The notes below the pieces were generated by a model. The model had not been told where the DNA came from and did not search any database. It saw only the letters and a list, made by a program, of their open reading frames with translations. A stretch of 64,000 bases of DNA from Elioraea sp964533585 (lineage in GTDB: Bacteria > Pseudomonadota > Alphaproteobacteria > Acetobacterales > Acetobacteraceae): the NCBI GenBank assembly GCA_964533585.1, contig CAZHMM010000004.1:1-64000 (forward strand). The letters run 5' to 3'. Of the stretch, positions 36,061-47,181 are shown piece by piece (the stretch's first letter is position 1; each line of letters opens with the position of its first letter). Both the position numbers and the translations under genes were made by a program.

Positions 36061-37863
36061 TCACCGCCCCTCGCCGAGCAGGTGCTTCGCCAGGAACGCG
36101 ACCACCTCGGCATAGATCACCCGGCGGTTGTCGCGCTTGGTGAAGCCGTGCCCCTCGTCGGGGAAGGTGACGTAGCGCACCGGCACCCCACGTGTCTTCA
36201 GCGCGGCGACGATCTGCTCGCTCTCGAAGGGCGGCACGCGCGGATCGGTCATGCCTTGCGCCACCAGCAACGGTGCTGCGATCCTGTCCACGCGGTGGAT
36301 CGGCGAGAGCCGTTCGAGCAGTTCGGCATCCGCAACCGGGTCACCATACTCCGCCGCGCGGTGGCCGACCCGCCAGGGGCCGGTGCGCTCGAAGAACGTC
36401 TTCCAGCGCGCGATGCCATAGAACTCCACCCCGGCGGCCCAGAGATGCGGGTACTCCGTCATCGCCGCCAGCACCATCCAGCCGCCATAGCTCTGCCCCA
36501 TCACCGCGACGCGGTCCGGGTCGAGCCCCGGCTGGGTCGCGAGGAACTGCCGGATCGCGGCGAGGTCGGCCACGCTGTCCAGCCGCTTCTCGCGGTCATC
36601 CAATGCGGCGTAGCTCCGCCCATAGCCGCTCGATCCGCGCACATTCGGGATGGCGACCGCGATCCCTGACGCCAGCACCGCCTGCAGATCGGGCCGCCAG
36701 TTCGGCAGCGCCTGATTCGCGGGCCCGCCATGCACCCAGACCAGCACCGGCCAGCCCGAGCCGGGCACCGTCCCCTCCGGCAGGGCAAGGAAGAACGGCA
36801 CCATCCGTCCGTCGAAGCTCGGCGCCTCGCGCAGCGCATAGGGCCGCGCCTCCGCCGGCGGCTCGGCCGCGCGGTAGACAGGGCGCGCCGTCCCATCAGC
36901 CACGCGCGCGATCCAGATCGCCGAGGGGCTGGTCGGCGTCGCGAGGTCGAACGCGACTGAGGTGCCGTCCGGCGACCAGGAGAGTGCGGTGATCGCACCG
37001 CCGGGATGGTCCGGAGCGGCGACGACCGCGCCGGTCTCGGCGTCGAGCACGCGCAGTCGGCACGACCCGCCCTCGTTCACCACCACCGCGAGCCGGCGCT
37101 GATCCGGCGAGACCTCCAGCTTCTCGACATCCCACTCGGGCGCATAGAGGAGGCGGGGCGTCCCGCCGGGCTCCATCGCCGCGACCCCGAGGAATTCGCG
37201 ATCGCGATCGGTCAGCAGCCAGAACGCACTGCCGTCGCGCCGCCAATGTGGCGAGAGGTGCCGCCAATCGCCCTCATGCGGCGTGAGCGGCGTGACATCG
37301 CCCGTCTCAACCTCGACCAGATAGAGCGTGCTCTCGTAGCTGCGCGGCGCGGTCATCACCACGATCGCGCGCCCATCCGGGTGCCAGCAGGGCAGCTCGT
37401 GCGGCCCCTCGACCTCCAGCACGCAGCGCGCGGCGCCGGAGGCGAGGTCCATCACCCAGGCATCGGTGTGCGCCGGATCACGGCTGTTCGCGGTATAGGC
37501 GATCCGCCTCGCGTCCGGGCTGATCGCGCCCCAGCCATGGATGGTGCGCGGATCGCTCGTGAGCGCGCGCGGCTCGCCCGCTTCGGGCAGCAGATAGAGC
37601 TGGTGCCGCTCATCCCCGCCCTGGTCACGCGCGAACACCGCCCAGCCGCCGCTGCGCGCGCCAGCGAGCATGGTGACCGCGTCGCGATGCGTGGTTCGCG
37701 CTGCCACCGCACCGTCGCGCCCGAGCGCAAAGACCTGCGCCGAGCCAGGCGCGTCACAGAGGAACAGCAGCGTCCCGTCGCCGGTGTAGCGCGGCATCGT
37801 CGCGGCGGGCAGGGAGAGGAACCTGTCGACCAGCGCGAGCGGGGTCGTGTCGTGGTGGGTCAC
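36061..37863 (-). CDS. S9 family prolyl oligopeptidase-like serine peptidase
   Basis: An alpha/beta-hydrolase peptidase with a beta-propeller, of the acylaminoacyl-peptidase branch. 600 residues from GTG 37863, a start chosen because the upstream frame to 38064 encodes atypical sequence. Propeller repeats occupy about residues 20-350 (for example SWSPDGTSVAFDLATPTSPS); the catalytic domain has VWVHGGPANQALPNW, NVRGSSGYGRSYA and the nucleophile S458 in MGQSYGGWM, with the acid in GMTDPRVPPFES and the histidine in PDEGHGFTKRDN. No signal peptide. It converges with the D-aminopeptidase-like gene with a 7-bp gap, extending the peptide-hydrolysis block. Confidence 0.9.
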   Translation of the reverse strand: MTHHDTTPLALVDRFLSLPAATMPRYTGDGTLLFLCDAPGSAQVFALGRDGAVAARTTHRDAVTMLAGARSGGWAVFARDQGGDERHQLYLLPEAGEPRALTSDPRTIHGWGAISPDARRIAYTANSRDPAHTDAWVMDLASGAARCVLEVEGPHELPCWHPDGRAIVVMTAPRSYESTLYLVEVETGDVTPLTPHEGDWRHLSPHWRRDGSAFWLLTDRDREFLGVAAMEPGGTPRLLYAPEWDVEKLEVSPDQRRLAVVVNEGGSCRLRVLDAETGAVVAAPDHPGGAITALSWSPDGTSVAFDLATPTSPSAIWIARVADGTARPVYRAAEPPAEARPYALREAPSFDGRMVPFFLALPEGTVPGSGWPVLVWVHGGPANQALPNWRPDLQAVLASGIAVAIPNVRGSSGYGRSYAALDDREKRLDSVADLAAIRQFLATQPGLDPDRVAVMGQSYGGWMVLAAMTEYPHLWAAGVEFYGIARWKTFFERTGPWRVGHRAAEYGDPVADAELLERLSPIHRVDRIAAPLLVAQGMTDPRVPPFESEQIVAALKTRGVPVRYVTFPDEGHGFTKRDNRRVIYAEVVAFLAKHLLGEGR

Positions 37864-38075
37864 GGCGGGTGGACGTCCTTCTTGTACCGGGAGGACGACA
37901 CCAGCAGCGCCGGCCGCGTCGCGCAAGCCTCCCTCGGGCGCCTCTTGCCACGCGCGGTCCGCGGGTCGCGATGCCCAAGGGATAGGCAACCTGCCCGTGA
38001 GGCTGCGCTCGTGTTGCTCAACCTGCCCGCCATTCCCGGCGCCGGCGCGGTATGGCGCGTGCATGAGGGGGGCTG

Positions 38076-38888
38076 ATGTCCAATCGCCAGTCAGCGATCC
38101 GGCACCAGCGCGCGCACGGCCGGATCGCGATCGGGTTCGATGCCGCGCGCCTCGTCCGGCTCGACCAGCGCGCGCCGATGCGCGCGCTGTTTCCGGACCC
38201 CGAGCCGGCCGATCCGCCGCTTGCGGCGCTGGTGAACACCGCGGGCGGGCTCGCCGGCGGTGACATGATCGCGCAGGACGTCTTGGTTGCGGCGGGCTCG
38301 GCGACGGTCACCACCGCGGCGGCCGAGAAGGTCTATCGCTCGCTCGGCCCCGACGCGTCCGTCACCACGCGGCTGGAGATCGCTGCCGGAGCTCTGCTCG
38401 AATGGCTGCCGCAGGAAACCATCCTGTTCGACGGCGCGCGGCTCGACCGGCGGCTCACGGTGGCGCTCGCGCCCGGCGCACGCCTGATGGCCGCCGAGAT
38501 CCTGGTGTTCGGCCGCTTCGCGCGCGGCGAGCGGTTCCGTCGCGGACGGCTCAGCGAGCGCTGGCACGTCACGTGCTCGGGCATGACGCTGTGGATGGAT
38601 GCGCTGGTGCTCGATGGTGACCTCGACACGCATTTCGCCTCGCCCTTCGCCTTCGCCGACGCCGAGGCGCTCGGCACGCTGCTGGTCGCTTGTGACGACG
38701 TGGCCAGCGTGGTCGGTACGCTGCGCGCGGACGGGATCGCTGCGACCATACCGCGCCACGGGCTCGCGCTCGCACGCTGGCTCGGCGCCAGCCGCACGGT
38801 GCGCGACAGCGTCGGCGCCGCGATCGCGCGCGTGCGCAGCACCGCCTTCGGCCTGCCGCCGCGCCTGCCGCGGCTCTGGAGCTGTTGA
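38076..38888 (+). CDS. ureD: Urease accessory protein UreD
   Basis: Scaffold protein that binds apo-urease and recruits UreF and UreG for nickel insertion. Family motifs: NTAGGLAGGDMIAQDV, TTAAAEKVYRS and the LEWLPQETILFDGA block. 270 residues, normal length. First gene of the urease operon; the 212 bp upstream are shared with the divergent S9 peptidase gene and should hold the promoter, though I could not pick one out. Confidence 0.95.
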   Translation: MSNRQSAIRHQRAHGRIAIGFDAARLVRLDQRAPMRALFPDPEPADPPLAALVNTAGGLAGGDMIAQDVLVAAGSATVTTAAAEKVYRSLGPDASVTTRLEIAAGALLEWLPQETILFDGARLDRRLTVALAPGARLMAAEILVFGRFARGERFRRGRLSERWHVTCSGMTLWMDALVLDGDLDTHFASPFAFADAEALGTLLVACDDVASVVGTLRADGIAATIPRHGLALARWLGASRTVRDSVGAAIARVRSTAFGLPPRLPRLWSC

Positions 38889-38894
38889 ACGCGC

Positions 38895-39197
38895 ATGCAT
38901 CTGACCCCGCGCGAGAAGGACAAGCTGCTGGTCGCGATGGCCGCCGCGGTCGCGCGCCGGCGGCTCGAGCGCGGGGTGAAGCTGAACCACCCGGAGGCGG
39001 TCGCCCTGATCAGCGACTACGTGGTCGAGGGCGCGCGCGACGGGCGATCCGTCGCCGAGTTGATGCGCGATGGCGCCTCGGTGCTCACGCGCGCGCAGGT
39101 GATGGAGGGGATCGCGGAGATGATCCACGAGATCCAGGTCGAGGCGACCTTCCCCGACGGCACCAAGCTCGTCACCGTGCACCGGCCGATCCGATGA
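38895..39197 (+). CDS. ureA: Urease gamma subunit
   Basis: Structural subunit of urease, 100 residues. Begins MHLTPREKDKLLVAMAAAVA and includes LNHPEAVALISDYVVEGARD and VEATFPDGTKLVTVHRPI, all standard for UreA. Starts 6 bp after ureD and overlaps ureB by 4 bp. Confidence 0.97.
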   Translation: MHLTPREKDKLLVAMAAAVARRRLERGVKLNHPEAVALISDYVVEGARDGRSVAELMRDGASVLTRAQVMEGIAEMIHEIQVEATFPDGTKLVTVHRPIR

Positions 39198-39499
39198 TCC
39201 CCGGCGAGATCATTGCGGCTGACGGCGAGATCGTGCTGAACGCCGATCGCGCCGCGATCTCGCTGGACGTGGCGAATACCGGCGACCGGCCGGTGCAGGT
39301 CGGCAGCCACTATCACTTCGCCGAGACCAACCCCGCGCTCGCCTTCGATCGCGCCGCCGCGCGCGGCCTTCGGCTCGACATCCCCGCCGGCACGGCCGTG
39401 CGCTTCGAGCCTGGCCAGACGCGCGCGGTGCGGCTGATCCCGTTCGCCGGCGCGCGGATCGTGCACGGCTTCCGCGGCGAGACCGAAGGGAGCGTCTGA
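39194..39499 (+). CDS. ureB: Urease beta subunit
   Basis: Structural subunit of urease, 101 residues. MIPGEIIAADGEIVLNADR at the start, GDRPVQVGSHYHFAETNPAL and GTAVRFEPGQTRAVRLIP are typical of UreB. Separate ureA and ureB genes indicate the three-subunit bacterial enzyme type. ATG overlaps the ureA stop. Confidence 0.97.
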   Translation: MIPGEIIAADGEIVLNADRAAISLDVANTGDRPVQVGSHYHFAETNPALAFDRAAARGLRLDIPAGTAVRFEPGQTRAVRLIPFAGARIVHGFRGETEGSV

Positions 39500-39501
39500 C
39501 G

Positions 39502-41214
<1,713 letters not shown>

Positions 41215-41219
41215 GGTTG

Positions 41220-41732
41220 ATGATGAACGAACTCCTCGTGCGTGCCGCGACCGTCCTGCCTCCCGGATCGTGGAACGACGCGTTCACGCGCGACACGGTC
41301 ACCCTCGGCTTCGATGACCGCTTCCGCCGCCGCCGCAGCTACACCGCCGACGGCGGCCTGCGCTTCCTGCTCGACCTGCCGGAAGCCACGGTGCTGCACG
41401 ACGGCGACGGACTCGCGCTCGAGGATGGCGGCGTCGTACGTGTGCGCGCCGCCGCGGAGCCGCTGATCGAGATCACCGCGACCTCGGTGGAGCATCTGGC
41501 ACGCCTCGCCTGGCACCTGGGCAACCGCCACTTGCCGGTGCAGATCGACGGATCGCGCCTGCTGATCCGCGACGATCACGTGATCGTCGCCATGCTGCGC
41601 GGACTCGGCGCGACCGTGCGCCCCGTACAGGCGCCCTTCGATCCGGAGGGTGGCGCCTATGGCGAGCACAACCACCAGCCCGGTCATCCGCACGCGCACC
41701 GGCACCACGGCCATGACCACCATCACGACTGA
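41220..41732 (+). CDS. ureE: Urease accessory protein UreE with histidine-rich tail
   Basis: Nickel chaperone for urease. 170 residues with the UreE N-terminal domain (RRRSYTADGGLRFLLDLPEA), the metal-binding domain (HLARLAWHLGNRHLPVQI) and a C-terminal His-rich tail (HNHQPGHPHAHRHHGHDHHH) that binds extra nickel. ATG 41220 and ATG 41223 are adjacent; either could be used. The last 20 bp overlap ureF. Confidence 0.94.
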   Translation: MMNELLVRAATVLPPGSWNDAFTRDTVTLGFDDRFRRRRSYTADGGLRFLLDLPEATVLHDGDGLALEDGGVVRVRAAAEPLIEITATSVEHLARLAWHLGNRHLPVQIDGSRLLIRDDHVIVAMLRGLGATVRPVQAPFDPEGGAYGEHNHQPGHPHAHRHHGHDHHHD

Positions 41733-42405
41733 GCCGGCGCTGGCCCGACTGCTGGCGTGGTGTTCGCCGGCCTATCCGGTCGGCGGCTACAGCTTCAGCC
41801 ACGGGTTGGAGCGCGCGGTCGAGGACGGACTCGTGGGCAACCGTGACGCTCTCGTCGGCTACATCACGACGGTGCTGCGCCACGGCGCCGGCGCGGTCGA
41901 TGCGGCGCTGCTCGCCGCTGCCTGGCGCGCCGGCGAAGCCGGGGACGAGGACGCGCTCGACACGGTTGCCGCGATCGCGCTCGCCTGGCGCGGCACGGCC
42001 GAGACGGCACTGGAGACGGTGATGCAGGGCGGTGCCTTTGCTGCCGTGACGCAGGCGGCGTGGCCCGAGCCGCGCCTCGGCCGGCTGTTCGCCCGCCGCG
42101 GCCGCAGCATCGCCCATCCGGTCGCCTTCGGTGCTGCCGCCGCCACGCACGGCATTCCGCTGCGCGATGCACTGTTCGCGTATCTCGCGGCCTTCGCGGC
42201 GAACCTGGTCTCGGCAGGCGTGCGGCTCGTGCCGCTCGGCCAGACCGACGGGCAGATCGCCACGGCCGCGCTCGTTCCCGTCATCGCCGCCGCGGCCGCT
42301 TCCGGCATCGACGCCGATCTCGACACCCTCGGCACCGCTGCGCCGATGCTCGACCTGCTCTCGATGCATCACGAGACCCAGTACACGAGGCTGTTCCGCT
42401 CATGA
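41713..42405 (+). CDS. ureF: Urease accessory protein UreF
   Basis: Forms the UreD-UreF-UreG complex and gates GTP hydrolysis during nickel delivery. 230 residues. Seen: SPAYPVGGYSFSHGLERAVEDG near the N-terminus and AFAANLVSAGVRLVPLGQTDGQ in the C-terminal half, standard UreF segments. ATG 41713 lies within the His-codon run at the end of ureE; the upstream extension to 41650 would only translate that run out of frame. Overlaps ureG by 4 bp. Confidence 0.93.
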   Translation: MTTITTEPALARLLAWCSPAYPVGGYSFSHGLERAVEDGLVGNRDALVGYITTVLRHGAGAVDAALLAAAWRAGEAGDEDALDTVAAIALAWRGTAETALETVMQGGAFAAVTQAAWPEPRLGRLFARRGRSIAHPVAFGAAAATHGIPLRDALFAYLAAFAANLVSAGVRLVPLGQTDGQIATAALVPVIAAAAASGIDADLDTLGTAAPMLDLLSMHHETQYTRLFRS

Positions 42406-43043
42406 CACGTACACGCCATGGCCCTTTCCGCGTCGGCGTCGGTGGGCCGGTCGGGTCCGGCAAGACCGCCCTGGTCGACCGGCTCTGCAAGCACCTGCGC
42501 GCGACGCACGACATCGCCGCCGTCACCAACGACATCTACACCAAGGAGGATGCCGAGTTCCTGACGCGCTCGGGCGCGCTCGCGCCGGACCGCATCATGG
42601 GCGTGGAGACCGGCGGCTGCCCGCACACGGCGATCCGCGAGGACGCCTCGATCAATCTCGCCGCGGTGGCCGAGATGGTCGCGCGCTTCCCCAGGCTGGA
42701 GGTCCTGTTCATCGAGAGCGGCGGCGACAATCTCGCCGCCACCTTCAGTCCCGAGCTCGCCGACCTGACGATCTACGTGATCGACGTCTCGGCCGGCGAC
42801 AAGATCCCCCGCAAGGGCGGCCCGGGCATCACGCGCAGCGACCTGCTGGTGATCAACAAGATCGACCTCGCGCCGCTGGTCGGCGCCGATCTGTCGGTGA
42901 TGGACCGCGACGCGCGGCGGATGCGCGGTACGCGACCCTTCCTGTTCACCAATCTGAAGGAGAACCACGGCGTGGACGAGATCGCCGCCTTCATCCTGGA
43001 CGCGGGCGGGATCACATCCGCCGCGCGCGCGGTGGTCGCGTGA
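42402..43043 (+). CDS. ureG: Urease accessory GTPase UreG
   Basis: SIMIBI-class GTPase that supplies nickel to urease. P-loop GVGGPVGSGKTALV at residues 11-24, the CPH metal motif in ETGGCPHTAIREDAS, and the nucleotide specificity motif NKIDLAP. 213 residues. ATG overlaps the ureF stop and the TGA overlaps the next ATG, so the operon continues without a break. Confidence 0.97.
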   Translation: MTRTRHGPFRVGVGGPVGSGKTALVDRLCKHLRATHDIAAVTNDIYTKEDAEFLTRSGALAPDRIMGVETGGCPHTAIREDASINLAAVAEMVARFPRLEVLFIESGGDNLAATFSPELADLTIYVIDVSAGDKIPRKGGPGITRSDLLVINKIDLAPLVGADLSVMDRDARRMRGTRPFLFTNLKENHGVDEIAAFILDAGGITSAARAVVA

Positions 43044-43609
43044 TGCGTGGGCTCGCTCTGGCCACGACGCTGCTCGCGGCGGCGCCGGCGCTCGCGCACA
43101 CCGGCGCGGGCGCGACGCGCGATCTCGCCGCCGGCCTGCTGCATCCGATCACCGGCCTCGACCATCTGCTCGCGATGCTGGCAATCGGCCTCTGGGCCGG
43201 CCTGATCGGCGGAGCGGCGCGGTTCGTCGTTCCCGGCGCGTTCCTGCTGGCGATGGCTGCCGGCGCTGCGTTCGCGCTCGACGGCCTCGACCTGCCGCTG
43301 GTCGAGGCCGGCATCCTCGCCTCGGTGATCGTGATCGGCGTGCTGGCCGCGGGGACGCTCCGGCTGCCGCTGGCCGCCGCCGGCGCGGTGGCGGGCCTGT
43401 TCGGCCTGCTGCACGGCCACGCGCATGGCAGCGAGATGGTCGGCGATGACGCGGTCGGCTACGCGCTCGGCTTCCTCGTGGCGACCGCGGCGCTGCACGG
43501 GCTCGGCGTGCTGGCGAGCGGCCGTGCCGATGCAACGATGCGGGCGGGCGCGCGGCTTGCCGGCGGAACGATCGCCGCCGCCGGCGTCGTACTGGCTATC
43601 CTCGCCTAA
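43043..43609 (+). CDS. HupE/UreJ family membrane protein
   Basis: A small nickel-linked permease family found with urease and hydrogenase operons. Signal-like N-terminus (LATTLLAAAPALAHTGAG), then HPITGLDHLLAMLAIGLWAG, the conserved HxxxGxDH block thought to bind nickel, and LFGLLHGHAHGSEM. 188 residues, about six helices. Co-translation with ureG supports a role in nickel uptake for urease rather than in hydrogenase. No urea ABC transporter accompanies it. Confidence 0.9.
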   Translation: MRGLALATTLLAAAPALAHTGAGATRDLAAGLLHPITGLDHLLAMLAIGLWAGLIGGAARFVVPGAFLLAMAAGAAFALDGLDLPLVEAGILASVIVIGVLAAGTLRLPLAAAGAVAGLFGLLHGHAHGSEMVGDDAVGYALGFLVATAALHGLGVLASGRADATMRAGARLAGGTIAAAGVVLAILA

Positions 43610-44613
43610 CCCGCCGCCGCCTGCGGCTGGCGGTAGCCATCGGGGTTCGCCTGCCGCCACGCCCAGGCGTGCGCGATGATCGTTTCCAGCTCGGGATAGC
43701 GCGGCGCCCAGCCGAGCTCCTCACGGATACGCCGGCTGGAGGCGACCAGCACCGGCGGGTCGCCGGCACGACGCGGACCGATGATGTGCGGCACCGCGCG
43801 CCCGGTGACGCGCTCGGCCGTGGCGATCACCTCGCGCACGGAGTAGCCGGTGCCGTTGCCAAGATTGAAGCGCACGCTGCGATCCGCCAGCGCCTCCAGC
43901 GCCAGCAGGTGCGCCTCCGCAAGATCGGTCACGTGAATGTAGTCGCGGATGCAGGTGCCGTCGGGCGTGGGGTAGTCGTCGCCGAACACCGTCAGCGGCG
44001 GTCGGCGTCCCGCGGCGGCGTCCAGCACCAGCGGGATCAGATGCGTCTCCGGCCGGTGATCCTCGCCAAGCCGCCCGCCCGGATCGGCGCCGGCGGCATT
44101 GAAGTAGCGCAGACACGCCGAGCGCAGCCCGTGCACACGCTCGGCCCAGACCAGCGCGCGCTCCAGCCACGCCTTGCTCTCGCCATAGGGCGAGCCGGGA
44201 TCGATCGGCTCCTCCTCCGGGATCGGGATCGTGCTCGGCGCGCCGAACAGCGCGGCGGTGGAGGAGAGCACGAAGCGTTTCACCCCCTGCGCGACCGCGG
44301 CCTCGATCAACGCAAGCCCGCTCCGCGCGTTTTCCGCCATGTAGCGGTATGGCTCGCGCATCGACTCGCCGACCAGCGAGAGCGCGGCGAAATGCAGCAC
44401 CGAGGTGAAGGGGCCGTGTGCGAAGGCCCGGGCGAGCACGTCCGGATCGCCGATCCGGCCCGCGACCAGCACCGCACCCTCAGGCACGGCAGCCGCATGG
44501 CCGGTCGAGAGATCGTCCAGCACGACGACACGGTCGCCGCGCGCAAGCAGCGCGAGGACGAGATGGCTACCGACGAAGCCGGCGCCGCCGGTGACGAGAT
44601 GGGTATCGGGCAT
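43606..44613 (-). CDS. galE: UDP-glucose 4-epimerase
   Basis: Interconverts UDP-glucose and UDP-galactose. Rossmann motif TGGAGFVGSHLVLALL at the N-terminus, catalytic YGESK (YxxxK) in the middle, and LRYFNAAGADPGGRLGEDH, the classical GalE fingerprint. 335 residues. It converges with the HupE gene, the stop codons overlapping by 3 bp. Likely provides sugar nucleotides for the exopolysaccharide or envelope glycans. Confidence 0.93.
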   Translation of the reverse strand: MPDTHLVTGGAGFVGSHLVLALLARGDRVVVLDDLSTGHAAAVPEGAVLVAGRIGDPDVLARAFAHGPFTSVLHFAALSLVGESMREPYRYMAENARSGLALIEAAVAQGVKRFVLSSTAALFGAPSTIPIPEEEPIDPGSPYGESKAWLERALVWAERVHGLRSACLRYFNAAGADPGGRLGEDHRPETHLIPLVLDAAAGRRPPLTVFGDDYPTPDGTCIRDYIHVTDLAEAHLLALEALADRSVRFNLGNGTGYSVREVIATAERVTGRAVPHIIGPRRAGDPPVLVASSRRIREELGWAPRYPELETIIAHAWAWRQANPDGYRQPQAAAG

Positions 44614-44654
44614 CAGCGACCTTGTGCGCAGGGAAGACGGCGAGAGCAGGGCCG

Positions 44655-45203
44655 TTACCAGCGCCGGCGCGGCCCGGTATCAAGATGCACGAACGGGCTC
44701 GCGCCCCGGTAGAGGCCCACGCCGCCGCGGCCAAGCTGCGATGCCGCGCCGACCAGGCCGAGCGCGTGCAGCCCGGGCCGGCGCACATCCGCCGCGCGAC
44801 CCTCGACGTGCAGGCTGCCGGTTGCCGCCCGGCCCCAGCGCGCCGCCAGCGCCGCCTGGCTGCGCGGGGTCCTGTAGCCGGAGGCGACCTCGAAGCCGCG
44901 GCCGGGCACGCGCCGATCGAGCAGCCAGAGCGTGTCGAGCAGCGCCGGATCGAGCGGGCCGGCGAGATCCTCCTCGCGATCCCGGAACAGCCAGGCGATC
45001 GCCGCCAGCGCCTCGGGCTCGTGCGCGCCGTCGCGCCAGTAGATGCCGTCGAACCGCTCACCGCCGACATGGGCAAGCAGCAGACGGCGCGGCTCGGCTG
45101 GCGCGATCTGCGCGAGCGACGGCCCAGCGGCGCAGGCGAGGCTGACGGCAAGCAGCGCCCGCCGGCCGCGCGGCCGGGCGCAGCAGGGGCAGGCCAGCGG
45201 CAT
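44655..45203 (-). CDS. Exported DUF882/M15-like peptidase domain protein
   Basis: YcbK-type protein with a D-Ala-D-Ala carboxypeptidase-like fold, probably a murein endopeptidase. 182 residues from ATG 45203. The N-terminus holds a Cys-rich stretch then a twin-arginine-like signal (GRRALLAVSLACAAGPSLAQ). The zinc-site motifs are visible: SGYRTPRSQAAL, SLHVEGRAADV and GVGLYRGASPFVHLDTG. It sits just upstream of galE on the same strand with a 41-bp spacer. Confidence 0.83.
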   Translation of the reverse strand: MPLACPCCARPRGRRALLAVSLACAAGPSLAQIAPAEPRRLLLAHVGGERFDGIYWRDGAHEPEALAAIAWLFRDREEDLAGPLDPALLDTLWLLDRRVPGRGFEVASGYRTPRSQAALAARWGRAATGSLHVEGRAADVRRPGLHALGLVGAASQLGRGGVGLYRGASPFVHLDTGPRRRW

Positions 45204-45358
45204 CACCCCGACCCTGCGCCGTCGTCCGCCGGTGGCGCAAGCCCCGCCGCCGGGAAGCTTCCGGCACGCCGATTGCAGTCCATCTGAGCGGCAGCGGAGG
45301 ATTGCGCTCGGGCGCACCTTGCGCGACACCGCAGGACGACGACGAGGGAGCGAGTGCG

Positions 45359-46372
45359 ATGAGGACGAAGTGGCGGATCGACCGGCGCCGGGCGCTCGGG
45401 CTTCTGGGCGGCGCGGCCCTCGTGCCCGTGACGGGCGGGCGCGTCTCGGCGCAGACGCTCGACAGGGTGAGCTTCCAGACCAACTGGCGCGCCCAGGCCG
45501 AGCATGGCGGCTACTATCAGGCGGTCGCCGCCGGGATCTACCGCCGCCATGGCATCGAGTGCGACCTGCGGATGGGCGGGCCACAGCAGAACCCGAGCCA
45601 GCTGCTGCTCGCCGGGCGCGTGGACATGATCATGTCGAACGGCTTCGTCGCGCTGAACTACGTGCGCGAGAACCTCCCGTTCCTCACGATCGGCGCGATC
45701 ATGCAAAAGGATCCGCAGATCCTGATGACGCATGAGGGCAACGGCATCGAGCGCTTCGAGGACATGAAGGGCCGGCCGATCCTGATCAGCGCCGAGGGCC
45801 GCGTCACCTACTGGCCGTTCCTGAAGGCGAAGTTCGGCTTCACCGACGAACAGGTGCGCCCCTACACCTTCAACCTCGCCCCGTTCCTGCAGGACCGCAT
45901 GGCGATCCAGCAGGGCTTCCTCTCCTCCGAGCCCTATGCGGCGCGCGAGGCCGGCGCCAATCCGAAGGTGTTCCTGATCGCGGATGCCGGCTACGAGAAC
46001 TACCAGACCACGATCAACATCTCGCGGCGGATGGTGAACGAGAAGAAGGAGCTGGTGCAGCGCTTCGTCGACGCGACGGTCGAGGGCTGGACGCAGTACA
46101 TGCGCAAGCAGGACATCGGCGCGGCGAACGCGCTGATCATGCGCGACAACCCCGAGATGACGCAGGACAAGATCGACTACGCGATCGAGGCGATGAACCG
46201 GATGGGCATCGTGCTCTCGGGCGATGCCGAAACCCTCGGCATCGGCGCGATGACGCATGAGCGCTGGGACCGGTTCTACGCGACCATGGTGGCGGCCGGC
46301 GTCTATCCGGCGGGCATGGCGATCCGCAACGCCTACAGCCTGGACTTCGTGAACCGCCGCGTCGGGCTGTGA
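45359..46372 (+). CDS. NitT/TauT-type ABC transporter substrate-binding protein (NMT1/ThiY-like)
   Basis: Periplasmic binding protein of the NMT1/ThiY family that binds pyrimidines or other small molecules. Tat-like signal DRRRALGLLGGAALVPVTGG, then SFQTNWRAQAEHGGYYQAVA, which resembles the ThiY/pyrimidine-binding opening, and LAGRVDMIMSNGFVALNYV. 337 residues. ATG 45359 follows a GAGGGAGCG Shine-Dalgarno region. Tight coupling with an ATPase, a permease and a cytosine-deaminase-like enzyme suggests a pyrimidine-like substrate. I looked for a TPP riboswitch in the 155 bp upstream and see none. Confidence 0.85.
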   Translation: MRTKWRIDRRRALGLLGGAALVPVTGGRVSAQTLDRVSFQTNWRAQAEHGGYYQAVAAGIYRRHGIECDLRMGGPQQNPSQLLLAGRVDMIMSNGFVALNYVRENLPFLTIGAIMQKDPQILMTHEGNGIERFEDMKGRPILISAEGRVTYWPFLKAKFGFTDEQVRPYTFNLAPFLQDRMAIQQGFLSSEPYAAREAGANPKVFLIADAGYENYQTTINISRRMVNEKKELVQRFVDATVEGWTQYMRKQDIGAANALIMRDNPEMTQDKIDYAIEAMNRMGIVLSGDAETLGIGAMTHERWDRFYATMVAAGVYPAGMAIRNAYSLDFVNRRVGL

Positions 46373-47181
46373 ACCACCTGGGGCCGACAGGGGATCAGCT
46401 CGCGTCGGCCCCGCCCCGCGCGCTCGTGGTGCTGCGCGGCGTCGAGAAGCGCTTCGCCACCGGCACGCTGGCGCTCCGCGGTGTCGATCTGACGATCGAG
46501 AGCGGCGACTTCGTCTCGCTGCTCGGCCCGTCCGGCTGCGGCAAGTCGACGCTGCTGCGCATCCTCGCCGGACTGATCGCGCCGTCGGCTGGCATGCTCG
46601 ACTGGCCACGCGCCGAGCATGACGCGGCCGGGGTGGCGCATCCGCGGCTCGGCTTCGTGTTCCAGGAACCCACCCTGATGCCCTGGACCACGGCGGTGAA
46701 GAACGTCGCGCTGCCACTCCGGCTGGAGGGGGTTGCGCGTTCGGAGCGGCTCGATCGCGCGGCCGAGGCGCTGCGCCAGGTCGGGCTGGCCGGGTTCGAG
46801 CATGCCTATCCGCGCGCGCTCTCCGGCGGCATGAAGATGCGCGTCTCGATCGCGCGCGCGCTCGTGACGCGGCCCGACATCCTGCTGATGGACGAACCCT
46901 TCGCCGCCCTCGACGAGATCACCCGCTTCCGGCTGAACAACGACCTCCTGGCGATCTGGCAGGAGACCGGCGTGACGGTGGTGTTCGTGACGCACTCGGT
47001 GTTCGAGAGCGTCTATCTGTCGCGCCGGATCGCGGTGATGGCAGCGCGGCCCGGCCGGATCGAGCGCGAGATCATGATCGACGCGCCCTATCCGCGCGAC
47101 GAGGCGTTCCGTACCTCGGCGGAATACGCGGCGCTCTGCCGAACCGTCAGCACCTCCCTGGAGGAGGCGATCGCGGCATGA
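46369..47181 (+). CDS. NitT/TauT-type ABC transporter ATPase
   Basis: ATPase of the same importer, 270 residues from GTG 46369 overlapping the binding-protein stop. Walker A GPSGCGKST, Q-loop FVFQEPTLMPW, signature LSGGMKMRVSIARAL, Walker B LLMDEPFAALDEITR and the switch THSVFESV, all typical of TauB/SsuB/ThiZ proteins. Confidence 0.93.
   Translation: MNHLGPTGDQLASAPPRALVVLRGVEKRFATGTLALRGVDLTIESGDFVSLLGPSGCGKSTLLRILAGLIAPSAGMLDWPRAEHDAAGVAHPRLGFVFQEPTLMPWTTAVKNVALPLRLEGVARSERLDRAAEALRQVGLAGFEHAYPRALSGGMKMRVSIARALVTRPDILLMDEPFAALDEITRFRLNNDLLAIWQETGVTVVFVTHSVFESVYLSRRIAVMAARPGRIEREIMIDAPYPRDEAFRTSAEYAALCRTVSTSLEEAIAA

Noticed and set aside
45204..45358. TPP or other riboswitch upstream of the ThiY-like gene
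   Set aside because: No CTGAGA-type core or other conserved riboswitch element is visible.
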